DNA of 64,000 nucleotides from Blautia pseudococcoides (GTDB lineage: Bacteria > Bacillota > Clostridia > Lachnospirales > Lachnospiraceae). Below are positions 8,218 to 16,592 of the stretch, piece by piece. The notes under the pieces were generated by a model. The model had not been told where the DNA came from, did not search any database, and worked only from the letters and a program-made list of their open reading frames with translations. The stretch spans positions 4,160,501 through 4,224,500 of the forward strand of contig NZ_CP015405.2 of the NCBI RefSeq assembly GCF_001689125.2, in the 5' to 3' direction. A program made the position numbers and the translations under genes. Position 1 is the first letter of the stretch. Every line of letters starts with the position of its first letter.

Positions 8218-9057
8218 TTAAAGTTTACCACCGCTGGTTGCGATACCTTCAATGAACTGTTTCTGGAAGATCATGTAGAGGACGATCATCGGAATACAGG
8301 CAATCAGGGAAGCTGCCATCAGTTCCGGGAATTTAGCTACATACTGTCCCTGCATTTTTGCAAGTGCGGAAGACAGAACCAGCATCTCCTTATCTGTGTT
8401 GACGATCATAGGCCACATCAGGTCTTTGAACGCAAACACTGCTGTAAAGATTCCCAGGGCAACCATACTGGACCGGGTAAGCGGCGCCATAATAAAGAGG
8501 AAAGTCTGTCCGATATTACATCCATCCAGTCTCGCAGCCTCTTCCAGGTCATTGGGGAGTCCCATATAACCCTGACGGAGCAGGAAGGTACCGAATGCGG
8601 TAACAATACCTGGAAATACCAGTGCAAAAATGGTATTCAGCATTCCCATTTTACTTACCATTAGGTACTGGGGAATAATGAAAATCTGAACCGGTACCAT
8701 CATCTGCAGAAGTACCAGGGAAAAACAGAAATCTCTTCCTTTAAAATGCAGACGCCCAAAGGCATAGCCTGCCATGGTAGCTGTAAGTACCGCGCAGATC
8801 ACACGGAATAAAATCAGCAGCAATGTATTTTTATACAGAATAAGGAAGTTCATGTTCTCCATAACGGAGGTAAATGCTTCTGTTCTCCATACCTTGGGGA
8901 AGATAACAAACGGGTTGACAGAAGTTGCCTCTGTCACTGACTTAAACGCTGTGAGAATCATCCACAGGAAAGGTATCAACATGGTGATAGATACCAGAAT
9001 CAAGATCACGTGAATAATTATGTTAATAATTTTACTTTTTCTTTCCATACTATCCAT
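8218..9057 (-). CDS. Sugar ABC transporter permease, MalG/MsmG type (alpha-galactoside operon)
   Basis: A 279-residue inner-membrane permease with six predicted membrane segments starting at IIIHVILILVSITMLIPFLW. The EAA loop reads LEEAARLDGCNIGQTF, the site that docks the ATPase, and the C-terminal FIEGIATSGGKL is typical of the CUT1 MalG group. Together with the neighbouring permease it forms the translocation channel for the binding protein encoded first in the operon. No ATPase gene is present in this locus, so a shared MsmK/UgpC-like ATPase elsewhere must energise it. ATG at 9057 follows GGGGGGTGCAGA. Confidence 0.92.
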   Translation of the reverse strand: MDSMERKSKIINIIIHVILILVSITMLIPFLWMILTAFKSVTEATSVNPFVIFPKVWRTEAFTSVMENMNFLILYKNTLLLILFRVICAVLTATMAGYAFGRLHFKGRDFCFSLVLLQMMVPVQIFIIPQYLMVSKMGMLNTIFALVFPGIVTAFGTFLLRQGYMGLPNDLEEAARLDGCNIGQTFLFIMAPLTRSSMVALGIFTAVFAFKDLMWPMIVNTDKEMLVLSSALAKMQGQYVAKFPELMAASLIACIPMIVLYMIFQKQFIEGIATSGGKL

Positions 9058-9072
9058 TCTGCACCCCCCTTT

Positions 9073-9981
9073 CTAGTTGTAGAACACCCATTTTTTCTGT
9101 CCTATCATCTGGAACACCGTGATGATCATGGTGATGATCAGAAGCAGGATAACAATAGTTGCACCGTAACCCATATTCTTGTTGATGAACGCGTATTTGT
9201 AGAACAGGTATACCAGGGACTGTGTCTTCTCCAGTGCCGGGTTGGATTTATCCATTACCATATACATTAAATCGAATACTTGAAGGGAACCGATGACACG
9301 TGTTACAAGAACAAAGAAAATAGTTGGGGATAACAGGGGTACTGTTATATGGAAGAAGCTCTTAACACCCGTAGCACCGTCAATCTCCGCCGCTTCATAA
9401 TAGTCGTGGGGAATCTCCTGCAGGCCGGATATAAATAACACCATGTTATAACCTATAATGGACCATACACCGATAACAGCAATAGAAAATACTGCGATCT
9501 TGGGATCTGATACCCATTTAACACTTGTATGGAACACATTGTTGATCAGACCGAAATCTGAGTTAAACAGCCATCTCCAAACCATGGCAACTGCCGCCGG
9601 TGCTGCAACCATGGGGAGGAAGATAATAGTACGGTAAATACCGCGGCCCTTCATTTTTCTGTTAAGCAGAACTGCCAGAACAAGAGCGATCACAATAGAG
9701 AACGGAACCTCTACGACCGCATATTTGAATGTGTTGATCAGAGACTGCCAAACTTCATGGTCTCCGAAAACTTTAATATAATTTTCTACTCCAACAAAGA
9801 TATTTCCTTTTCCGAAATCCCCTGTCTTAAAGAAACTCTGGTACAGAGTCTGGAAAATCGGGATGATATTTAAAATAACCAGTCCAATCACAGTTGGAAG
9901 GATAAACAGCCAGCCCCACAAAAACTCGCTGCGTTCCCTGCTGGTTTTCATTTGTTTCTTTGCATTCCCATTACTAGCCAC
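9073..9981 (-). CDS. Sugar ABC transporter permease, MalF/MsmF type (alpha-galactoside operon)
   Basis: A roughly 302-residue permease starting at GTG 9981, eight bases after AGGAG; an in-frame GTG three codons earlier abuts the ribosome-binding site and is less likely. Six membrane segments are predicted, beginning with WGWLFILPTVIGLVILNIIP. The EAA loop reads YYEAAEIDGATGVKSF. It lacks the long periplasmic loop of E. coli MalF. It lies 15 bases upstream of the MalG-type gene, indicating co-transcription, and 75 bases after the binding protein gene, a gap that contains a hairpin. Confidence 0.92.
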   Translation of the reverse strand: MASNGNAKKQMKTSRERSEFLWGWLFILPTVIGLVILNIIPIFQTLYQSFFKTGDFGKGNIFVGVENYIKVFGDHEVWQSLINTFKYAVVEVPFSIVIALVLAVLLNRKMKGRGIYRTIIFLPMVAAPAAVAMVWRWLFNSDFGLINNVFHTSVKWVSDPKIAVFSIAVIGVWSIIGYNMVLFISGLQEIPHDYYEAAEIDGATGVKSFFHITVPLLSPTIFFVLVTRVIGSLQVFDLMYMVMDKSNPALEKTQSLVYLFYKYAFINKNMGYGATIVILLLIITMIITVFQMIGQKKWVFYN

Positions 9982-10004
9982 GCCACTCACTCCTTTTCCA
10001 AATA

Positions 10005-10030
10005 CAGGCAGATTCTTACGAACCTGCCTG
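10005..10030 (-). other. Intercistronic hairpin after the binding-protein gene
   Basis: CAGGCAG and CTGCCTG flank a short TTC/GAA-extended stem, without a T-run, between binding-protein and permease genes. Such hairpins often stabilise the upstream mRNA, giving more binding protein than permease; this role is inferred. Confidence 0.5.
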
Positions 10031-10065
10031 CAATTTAATCCTCGGTCAATTCAGCTTCTTTTCGA

Positions 10066-11406
10066 TCACTCTTCGGCTAATTTCTCATTCATCTGCTCTG
10101 CCATCTTCTTGCAGGCATCTTCCATGGACATTTCACCGGTATATACACTCTTTAAGATTTCATTGTCTTCATTTTCCCAGGTAACTGTTGTCTTGGAGTA
10201 AGGTCTGATCACCATGTCATCCATCATGTTCAGGTATGCTTCCAGATTAAAGTCAGCAGATTTTGCCCATGCATCAGATGTACCTGTGTATGCGGACATT
10301 GTAACACCAAGTTCAGCCTGTTTTTCCTGTGCTTCTTTGGAGCCCAGGTATTCGATCAGCTGCCAAGCTTCGTCTGTATGCCCGCCGTTTGCTGCTGCTG
10401 CCCATCCAAGACCATTATAAATAGAAGCTCTTCTACCTGTTTCTGCATTCTTCGGAAGTTCTACAACGTCACAGTTTTCTGCTGTGTACTCATTGTCGCG
10501 GTATGCTGCCAGCATCCAGGAACCCTGGAATACCATAGCTACTTTGCCGGACTGGAACAGTACGTCCTCACCATTCTCAGACATAGTCTCGATGGAAGGC
10601 ATAACGCCGTCTTTGATCCATCCTTCTAACATCTGCATTGCTTCGATGGTCTTAGGATCATCCCATCCGGATTTTTTCTTGTCATCGCTGATCACTGTTC
10701 CGCCGTTATCATAGATCATGTTGTAATAACCGGCCTGGTTGTTGTCGTTTCTAAGTGCCATACCGTACTGGCTTCCGTCTTCTTTTGTCAGCTTCTTAGC
10801 TGCCTCTGTCACGTCATCCCAAGTCCAGTCTGCTGTAGGATATTCAAGGCCTGCCTCGTCAAACATTGTTTTGTTATACCAAAGCGCAATAGTATCTACA
10901 TCCTTAGGAACTGCATAACATTTATCTTCATATGTATACAGGCCCCAGATATCTGACGGGTAGTTTTCCGGGTCGATCTTATCGCTGGCTGCAATCTTGT
11001 CTGTCAGATCAAGAAGCATGTCATTGGACATATATCTCTGGCTCTCGTTAGAGTGCATCCAGAATACATCCGGAAGGGAACCGCCCTGCGCGCCTGCCTC
11101 TAACATGGTCCAGTACTCGTCCCATTTTACAACGGAGAGTTTTGTCTTGATTCCGGTCTGCTCTGTGAAGCCTGCCAGGATCTCTTTGATTCCGGGTTCC
11201 TGGTAGGGATCCCAGATAGATACAGAAAGTTCTGCGTCGCTGGAGCCTTTGCTTTCTTCACCTTCGGTTTTGTCTCCTTCGCTCTCTGTCTTGGTGCCGC
11301 TGTCACCAGACTCTTTTGTGTCTCCGCCGCTGTTACCTCCACATGCTGTCAGTGACAGTGCCATAACGCTTGCCAGTGATAATGCTGCTACCTTTCTGAA
11401 TTTCAT
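10066..11406 (-). CDS. Extracellular sugar-binding lipoprotein of the alpha-galactoside importer
   Basis: A 446-residue family 1 solute-binding protein. A lipoprotein signal peptide ends in SLTACGG with lipidated Cys22, followed by an acidic Gly/Ser/Glu/Lys linker to about residue 60. The mature part shows typical CUT1 features: LSVSIWDPYQEPGIKEI at the start of the domain, PDVFWMHS, and GSWMLAAYRD in the hinge region. It is the first gene of the alpha-galactoside operon, behind a good promoter at 11479-11506 and a strong AAGGAGGAG ribosome-binding site. Its ligand is inferred to be raffinose-family oligosaccharides or melibiose from the linked GH36 enzyme. Confidence 0.92.
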   Translation of the reverse strand: MKFRKVAALSLASVMALSLTACGGNSGGDTKESGDSGTKTESEGDKTEGEESKGSSDAELSVSIWDPYQEPGIKEILAGFTEQTGIKTKLSVVKWDEYWTMLEAGAQGGSLPDVFWMHSNESQRYMSNDMLLDLTDKIAASDKIDPENYPSDIWGLYTYEDKCYAVPKDVDTIALWYNKTMFDEAGLEYPTADWTWDDVTEAAKKLTKEDGSQYGMALRNDNNQAGYYNMIYDNGGTVISDDKKKSGWDDPKTIEAMQMLEGWIKDGVMPSIETMSENGEDVLFQSGKVAMVFQGSWMLAAYRDNEYTAENCDVVELPKNAETGRRASIYNGLGWAAAANGGHTDEAWQLIEYLGSKEAQEKQAELGVTMSAYTGTSDAWAKSADFNLEAYLNMMDDMVIRPYSKTTVTWENEDNEILKSVYTGEMSMEDACKKMAEQMNEKLAEE

Positions 11407-11478
11407 ACTTGCTCCTCCTTTTGCATTAAAGCTTTCGTCAGATTAACAGTTTTTACTGTATCTCTGAGTGATAACCTT

Positions 11479-11506
11479 ATTATAATTGCACATGGAATAA
11501 TGTTAA
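11479..11506 (-). promoter_or_regulatory. Promoter of the alpha-galactoside transport operon
   Basis: On the minus strand TTAACA (11501-11506) and TATAAT (11479-11484) are separated by 16 bases, about 75 bases upstream of the binding-protein start. Confidence 0.7.
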
Positions 11507-11643
11507 ATGGATATATGTTTTTATAATATGTCATAATGTTATATGTTTGTGCGGTTTTTACACTTTTCATTGATTTCATGGGCTTTTCCTTACAGTTTAC
11601 TTCAGGTTCAAGCTTTGTTTTCCATATACTTTTGGTTGTTTTC

Positions 11644-11654
11644 GTCACAATGAC
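11644..11654. promoter_or_regulatory. GTCACAATGAC motif shared with the second alpha-galactosidase promoter
   Basis: An imperfectly spaced dyad (GTCA-CAA-TGAC) in the divergent region between the alpha-galactoside operon and the DUF624 gene. The identical 11 bases occur at 30698-30708, immediately upstream of the -35 of the other alpha-galactosidase gene. It is a candidate site for the AraC regulator. Here it is about 138 bases upstream of the -35, far for direct activation. Confidence 0.5.
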
Positions 11655-11743
11655 GGGTTCATTCTCACATATTAACACCACATTAAATCTAAATGAGGTT
11701 ACATTATTCCATATTTTTTACATTTTTCCTGTTTTTTCTATTG

Positions 11744-11755
11744 TTTTGCGCAAAA
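11744..11755. promoter_or_regulatory. TTTTGCGCAAAA palindrome upstream of the DUF624 promoter
   Basis: A perfect 12-bp palindrome ending 13 bases before the -35 of the DUF624 gene. It has the symmetrical TTGCGCAA core of many LacI-type operators, but no particular regulator can be assigned. Confidence 0.4.
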
Positions 11756-11768
11756 TTACATACCCCAA

Positions 11769-11797
11769 TTGCATTCTTCACCATTTAATGCTAGAAT
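11769..11797 (+). promoter_or_regulatory. Promoter of the DUF624 gene
   Basis: TTGCAT (11769-11774) and TAGAAT (11792-11797) are separated by 17 bases, ending 49 bases before the start codon. Confidence 0.65.
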
Positions 11798-11846
11798 AGC
11801 CCTTAGATAAACATCAAAATTCTTCATTTCAGAAAGGGCGGGAATT

Positions 11847-12506
11847 ATGAATCTTTTAAACGAAGACAATGTAGTTCACATTTTTCTCAGCAGGATCGGC
11901 GATCTGGTAGCAGCTAATCTTCTGTTCATTGTCTGCTGCATCCCCATTGTCACCATAGGACCGGCGCTCACAGCACTATACCACTGCACCCTGCGCATGG
12001 TAAAAGGAAATGACAGCAGTACAGCCAAAACATTTTTCCGCGCGTTTAAGCAGAACTTTCTCCAGTCCCTTGTTGTGTGGCTGGGTATTTTGCTGGTGGG
12101 TGTCATATTGTTTCTGAACCTTCGCTTTCTGATCCAGGCACAGGGACAGTCCTCATATGGTAAGATCTTATTCTACATGTCAGGAGCGCTTATGGGGCTT
12201 TGGGTCATAACAGCACTCTATATATTTCCTGTGATCGCCGCTTTTGCCAACACCACCAGGAACCTGCTGAAAAATTCCGTTCTTTTTGCCTTCATGCATT
12301 TTCCTTCCACGCTTGCTATGGCTGTTATCACAATTCTGCCTATGTTTATGACTTATCAGGATTTGGAGCTGATGCCGCTTTATGCGTCCTGCTGGTTTTT
12401 CTTCGGCTTCGCGCTGACGGCCTATATTGACTCTTTCCTGCTGTACCGGATTTTCCGGCCTTACCTTGAAAAAGAAAAGGATCCTCAAAAAGAGGAGCAG
12501 AAATAG
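11847..12506 (+). CDS. DUF624 (YesL-like) membrane protein
   Basis: A 219-residue protein of the DUF624/YesL family with about five membrane segments. The N-terminus reads MNLLNEDNVVHIFLSRIGDL, then a conserved hydrophobic stretch with CCIPIVTIGPALTALYH. These proteins are encoded beside many Firmicutes carbohydrate ABC importers, but their molecular role is not established. It is divergent from the alpha-galactoside operon and has its own promoter. The start follows AGAAAGGGCGGG. The C-terminus is a charged cytoplasmic tail. Confidence 0.85.
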   Translation: MNLLNEDNVVHIFLSRIGDLVAANLLFIVCCIPIVTIGPALTALYHCTLRMVKGNDSSTAKTFFRAFKQNFLQSLVVWLGILLVGVILFLNLRFLIQAQGQSSYGKILFYMSGALMGLWVITALYIFPVIAAFANTTRNLLKNSVLFAFMHFPSTLAMAVITILPMFMTYQDLELMPLYASCWFFFGFALTAYIDSFLLYRIFRPYLEKEKDPQKEEQK

Positions 12507-12518
12507 ACACAAAAAAGA

Positions 12519-12579
12519 CACCGCCCTCTGCAGCAGCCCGATCCGTATTTAACGAACAGCGCTCCCTGCACAGGCGGTG
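12519..12579. terminator. Bidirectional terminator between DUF624 and the second sugar operon
   Basis: CACCGCC and GGCGGTG bracket a GC-rich inner region. The minus-strand copy is followed by TCTTTTTT and the plus-strand copy by CCTTCTTTCT. It separates two converging genes. Confidence 0.65.
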
Positions 12580-12588
12580 CCTTCTTTC

Positions 12589-13422
12589 TCATTTCAGCAG
12601 TTCATCCAAAACTGCTTTTGCCATAACAATATCTTTCTTTTGCTCTTCCCCGGAAATCTCACGCTCGATGGTGATGTCCCCGGCATATCCGATTTCTTTC
12701 AGTTTTGCCACAAAGGCAGGGTAATTTACCTTTCCCTGTCCCAGAGGCACTTCATCCCCCAGCATATGGCCGTCTGTAGGATATTTTCCGTCCTTGCCGT
12801 GGATCCCCATGACGTACTCACCGAACACTTCCAGCGCATCCACGGGATTTGCCTTTCCGTACATTACCAGGTTTGCAGGGTCCAGATTAATACCCACATT
12901 TCCTTTTCCCAGTTCTTTTTCTATATCCTGGATAGCCCTTTTTAAAGTAACCGGCGTCTCCTGTCCTGTCTCAAACAGAAAGTTCTGTCCATTCTCCCTG
13001 CACTGTTTCACCAGCTCTTTCAGACACGCAAGAACTCCCGCATAGTTTGGGTCATAGGGATTTTCAGGCATATATCCCACGTGTGTAGCCACATCCTTAA
13101 CATGGATCATAGCAGCGAATGCAACGCCCTTCTGCAGCATTTTCACCCGCTCGAAACGAAACGCCTCGGGCACAAGTCCCAGGGTAAGCTGGCCGTCATA
13201 GAAATCCCATACTCTTGGACCTTCCCACCCGCACCAGAATGCCGTGATATCCACATCATGGTGTTTGGCAGCCGCATTGACCTGATCTGCAGTCTCCTGG
13301 TTCATGATCTCTTTATCCCAGCAAACAAGCTGGCAGCTCTCCATTCCCATGGAACGCAGCTCCGCGAATTTGGCATCCACATCCGTATCCCGGAAAATTT
13401 CGATCAAAACTCCTACTCTCAT
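12589..13422 (-). CDS. Sugar phosphate isomerase/epimerase family TIM-barrel protein
   Basis: ATG at 13422 (MRVGVLIEIFRDTD) lies about ten bases after GAGAGG and gives 277 residues; an upstream in-frame ATG at 13452 lacks a good site. The sequence has the xylose isomerase-like/AP endonuclease 2 fold, with ITAFWCGWEGPRVWDFYDG, FLFETGQETP, VGINLDPANLVMYG and HGKDGKYP supplying metal-ligand Glu, Asp and His residues. The exact substrate is not clear. It is the last gene of an operon with a CUT1 importer and a Gfo/Idh oxidoreductase, a combination also seen in oxidoreductive glycoside processing, in which a 3-keto-sugar is made and then isomerised or eliminated. Confidence 0.8.
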   Translation of the reverse strand: MRVGVLIEIFRDTDVDAKFAELRSMGMESCQLVCWDKEIMNQETADQVNAAAKHHDVDITAFWCGWEGPRVWDFYDGQLTLGLVPEAFRFERVKMLQKGVAFAAMIHVKDVATHVGYMPENPYDPNYAGVLACLKELVKQCRENGQNFLFETGQETPVTLKRAIQDIEKELGKGNVGINLDPANLVMYGKANPVDALEVFGEYVMGIHGKDGKYPTDGHMLGDEVPLGQGKVNYPAFVAKLKEIGYAGDITIEREISGEEQKKDIVMAKAVLDELLK

Positions 13423-13448
13423 AAATAAATACCTCTCTTTTTCTTTTC

Positions 13449-14276
13449 TCAACCTTTCACTGCACCCGCTGTAATTCCGCCTACAATGTGTTTCTGCATG
13501 ATCACGAAGAAGATCAAACTGGGGATCATGGACATCACAATACCGGGCAGAGCATGTTCCCAGTCGGCCGTCTGTGCGGAGAACTGCATATAAAGGGCGT
13601 TCTGTATGTTCATCGCCTTGGCATTTCCGCCTACGATCAACTGGTTGGTAATGATATCATTCCAGGTAGCCAGGGTATCCAGAACCACAACCGTGGTCAG
13701 GATAGGCTTCAGCAGCGGCAGCACAATGTTAAAGTACGTTCTGACCTTGCTGGCACCGTCAATACAGGCGCACTCTTCCAGCTCAATAGGTACATTTTTT
13801 ACAAATCCGTGGATCATGTAAACAGCCAGGGGCATACAGAGTCCTGTACTCACCAGTATATAGCCAATCTTACTTCCTGTCATTCCAAGATTTGCAACCA
13901 GTCTCGTCAGCGTGATCATGTAGGACTGGAACGGCACCATCATAGGGATAATGATCAGCACAAAGCACACGCCTGACAGTTTCCCTTTTGTCCTGGCCAG
14001 CTTATACGCAGCCATAGGTGCCAGCAGCGCAATGATCAGCACTGTACATATGGTATATAGCAGCGTATTTCCGATCAGCAGCGGAAAGTCAAACTTAGTC
14101 CATGTCTCAATATACATATTCAGACTCCAGCTCTTAGGAAGGGCCAGGAATTCCTGCAGCATATCATTATACGGTTTAAACGAGTTAATAAATATCAGAA
14201 GCAGGGGCATCAGCCAGAACACGGAACATATGAACACAATAATGGAAAGAACGCTTATTTTTCCCGCTTTTTTCAT
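13449..14276 (-). CDS. Sugar ABC transporter permease, MalG type (second importer)
   Basis: A 275-residue CUT1 permease with six predicted membrane segments (first: SVLSIIVFICSVFWLMPLLL). The EAA loop is slightly unusual, LEECACIDGASKVRTYF, with Cys replacing the second Ala, but the Gly and spacing are kept. The C-terminus reads HIVGGITAGAVKG, typical of the family. The ATG overlaps the stop codon of the upstream permease (TAATG), indicating translational coupling. The importer lacks its own ATPase. Confidence 0.92.
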   Translation of the reverse strand: MKKAGKISVLSIIVFICSVFWLMPLLLIFINSFKPYNDMLQEFLALPKSWSLNMYIETWTKFDFPLLIGNTLLYTICTVLIIALLAPMAAYKLARTKGKLSGVCFVLIIIPMMVPFQSYMITLTRLVANLGMTGSKIGYILVSTGLCMPLAVYMIHGFVKNVPIELEECACIDGASKVRTYFNIVLPLLKPILTTVVVLDTLATWNDIITNQLIVGGNAKAMNIQNALYMQFSAQTADWEHALPGIVMSMIPSLIFFVIMQKHIVGGITAGAVKG

Positions 14277-15160
14277 TATGCCTCTACCTCCTTACTCTTG
14301 GTCACTTTAAGCTGTATTACTGTTACGATCAGAACAAACATTACAAATACAAGGGATTTCGCGGTTGCCATTCCATACCGGTTGTTGACAAACGCCTCTT
14401 TATAAATATTGTACGCCACAGATATCGTGGAGTTCGCCGGACCACCCTTGGTAAATACCATGATCACATCAAACAACTTGAACGCAAACGTCAGAGATGT
14501 AAGCATACAGATGGAAACCGCCGGCATGATCAGAGGCACTGTCACTTTTCTTAGAACCTGGAACTTATTGGCACCGTCTATTTTCGCGGCTTCGATCAAT
14601 TCTTTCGGCACCGCAATAATACCCGCTATGTAATTCACCATATAAAATCCAAGATTCTGCCACACCGTCATGATCACCACAACAAAGAATGCCAGTTTAG
14701 CCGTACCAAGCCAGCTCCAGTTAAACATCTCCCATCCTGTCACCTGATACAGCGCCTCAAATCCCGGACCCAGAATAAATTTCCAGATCAAGCTGATCGC
14801 AGTCAAACTGATGATGTACGGGATATAATAAAACGCACGTCCTACACTTGAACTCTTCTTCTCTTTCGCCATGACCAGCGCCACCGTAAGAGAGAGCACG
14901 TTTACGATCACAACATAGAACACTGAGAATTTCAGTGTAAACGCAGTACTCTTCCAAAACAGCGCATCGTTGGTAAATATATTTACAAAGTTCTGAAGTC
15001 CCACAAACTCCATATCCTTACTGATTCCATTCCAGTCAAACACAGAATAATACAGATTCATCAGAAACGGCACATCTGTGGAAAAAAGAACAAACGCCAC
15101 TGCCGGAAACACAAACAATGCAAATATCAATAAATCTTTTGTTTTTCCTTTGCCTTTCAC
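14276..15160 (-). CDS. Sugar ABC transporter permease, MalF type (second importer)
   Basis: The frame is open to 15244, but GTG at 15160 (VKGKGKTKDLLIF) lies seven bases after GGAGG and avoids translating the intercistronic terminator. The result is about 294 residues with six membrane segments, starting with LLIFALFVFPAVAFVLFS. The EAA loop is LIEAAKIDGANKFQVLRK. It pairs with the overlapping MalG-type permease and follows the binding-protein gene. Confidence 0.9.
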   Translation of the reverse strand: MKGKGKTKDLLIFALFVFPAVAFVLFSTDVPFLMNLYYSVFDWNGISKDMEFVGLQNFVNIFTNDALFWKSTAFTLKFSVFYVVIVNVLSLTVALVMAKEKKSSSVGRAFYYIPYIISLTAISLIWKFILGPGFEALYQVTGWEMFNWSWLGTAKLAFFVVVIMTVWQNLGFYMVNYIAGIIAVPKELIEAAKIDGANKFQVLRKVTVPLIMPAVSICMLTSLTFAFKLFDVIMVFTKGGPANSTISVAYNIYKEAFVNNRYGMATAKSLVFVMFVLIVTVIQLKVTKSKEVEA

Positions 15161-15223
15161 TTTCACGCCTCCAAATTTCCCCTTTCCGAAACAGCAGACC
15201 GCACTGTCCGCCCGTCTTAAAAA

Positions 15224-15253
15224 ACGGGGCCGTTGCAGCCGCAACAGCCCCGT
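15224..15253 (-). terminator. Intercistronic terminator after the second binding-protein gene
   Basis: On the minus strand ACGGGGC-TG-TTGC, a GGCT loop and the complement form a GC-rich stem followed by T6. It lies 33 bases after the binding-protein stop and before the permease ribosome-binding site. It would make the binding protein more abundant than the permeases. Confidence 0.85.
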
Positions 15254-15286
15254 CCGGTCATCGTTACCCCGCCGCAGTTTCCAGCT

Positions 15287-16561
15287 TTACTGTACAACCC
15301 ATCCGTTCTGGAATTCTTCAGTTACCTGTTCCGCAGTCATATCACCTGTCATATAAGCCTGCAGTGCCGGTCCCACAATGTCGCCGTATCCGTTTGGCTC
15401 GATAGTATGGATCCATCCGTTTGTCTTGCCTTCTTCCACATATGTGGATGCATCGTTAGCAAGGGCGCCCTTTACATCCATATCTGTCTTTGCACCGGGA
15501 ACAGCGCCGACACCGTCACACATCCATTTCTGGCCCTCCTCAGATGTGAGGATGTATTCCAGATATTCTTTTGCCAGATCAAGGTTTTCGGAATCTTTGT
15601 TTACAAGGTATGTCCAGTTACAGGAGGACAGCAATGTGACATCCTCTGCGTTATCACTTACCGGGCAGGGAAGGAATCCCAGGTTCGCGTCCGGATTGAA
15701 GGAATCCAGTGTGGACTGGCACCAGTCACCCATATGGATAATGGCTGCCTCGCCATTTGCAAGCATGTTCTCACTTGTCTCCCAGTCAACCTCAAGAGGC
15801 TTGTCCGGTCCGTATTTTACAGCCAGGTCCAGAAGACGGAATACGTTCTGGAAATTTTTCAGATCTTTGAATTTCATATCTCCGCTGTTCAGTTTCTCTA
15901 CAACACCCTTAGCGTCCAGGGATTTGTCCATCATGTAATGTGTGGACAACTGCTGCAGCACCCATGTTTCTTTTGCCGCAAGTGCAAATGCGGTGATGCC
16001 TGCTGCATCTAACTTCTCGCAGGCTGCTTCCAGCTCATCCATGGTTTTCGGAAGTTCTGTGATCCCTGCTTTTTCAAACAAATCTTTGTTGTAGATCATT
16101 CCCATATTTTCATAAGTCCAGGGCAGGGACATGATTTTTCCGTCAGCGTCTCTTCCTGTCTCCAAAGCCGCCTCATTAAATTTATCCAGGACTTCCTTGT
16201 CATCCGTCCAGTCATAAGCGTATTCATAATATTTCTGTGCTGATGTTCCGGACTCCACGTCAAACACATCCGGGATATCCCCTGAGTTAATACGTGACTG
16301 AAGAAGTGTGTTGCTGTCATTGGCAGCGTGCTGTACTTCAATCTTAACGCCAGGGTGTGATTCCTCGAACTTTTTGGCCATCTCCGCATACTCATCCAGG
16401 CCGTAAGCATGGGCATCGAATACCTTCAGGGTAATCTCCCCGCTGCTGTCTTTGCTGTCCTTTTTCGCCTGGCTCTTAGCCTCATCTGAGCCGCCGCAGG
16501 CTGTCAGGCAGGATGCTGCCAATGCCGCTGTCATCAGAACCGCCAGTGTTTTCTTCATCAT
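15287..16561 (-). CDS. Extracellular sugar-binding lipoprotein (second importer)
   Basis: A 424-residue family 1 solute-binding protein with a lipoprotein signal ending in CLTACGG (lipidated Cys22 counted from the first of two adjacent ATGs). The mature domain has ITLKVFDAHAYGLDEYAEM, GVKIEVQHAAND, DIPDVFDVESG and AIIHMGDWCQSTL, the usual CUT1 positions for ligand contacts. It lies 31 bases downstream of the Gfo/Idh oxidoreductase and upstream of both permeases. The ligand is unknown; the linked oxidoreductase and isomerase suggest a modified sugar or glycoside. Confidence 0.9.
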   Translation of the reverse strand: MMKKTLAVLMTAALAASCLTACGGSDEAKSQAKKDSKDSSGEITLKVFDAHAYGLDEYAEMAKKFEESHPGVKIEVQHAANDSNTLLQSRINSGDIPDVFDVESGTSAQKYYEYAYDWTDDKEVLDKFNEAALETGRDADGKIMSLPWTYENMGMIYNKDLFEKAGITELPKTMDELEAACEKLDAAGITAFALAAKETWVLQQLSTHYMMDKSLDAKGVVEKLNSGDMKFKDLKNFQNVFRLLDLAVKYGPDKPLEVDWETSENMLANGEAAIIHMGDWCQSTLDSFNPDANLGFLPCPVSDNAEDVTLLSSCNWTYLVNKDSENLDLAKEYLEYILTSEEGQKWMCDGVGAVPGAKTDMDVKGALANDASTYVEEGKTNGWIHTIEPNGYGDIVGPALQAYMTGDMTAEQVTEEFQNGWVVQ

Positions 16562-16592
16562 AATTTTTCCTCCTTGAAATATATCATTATTT

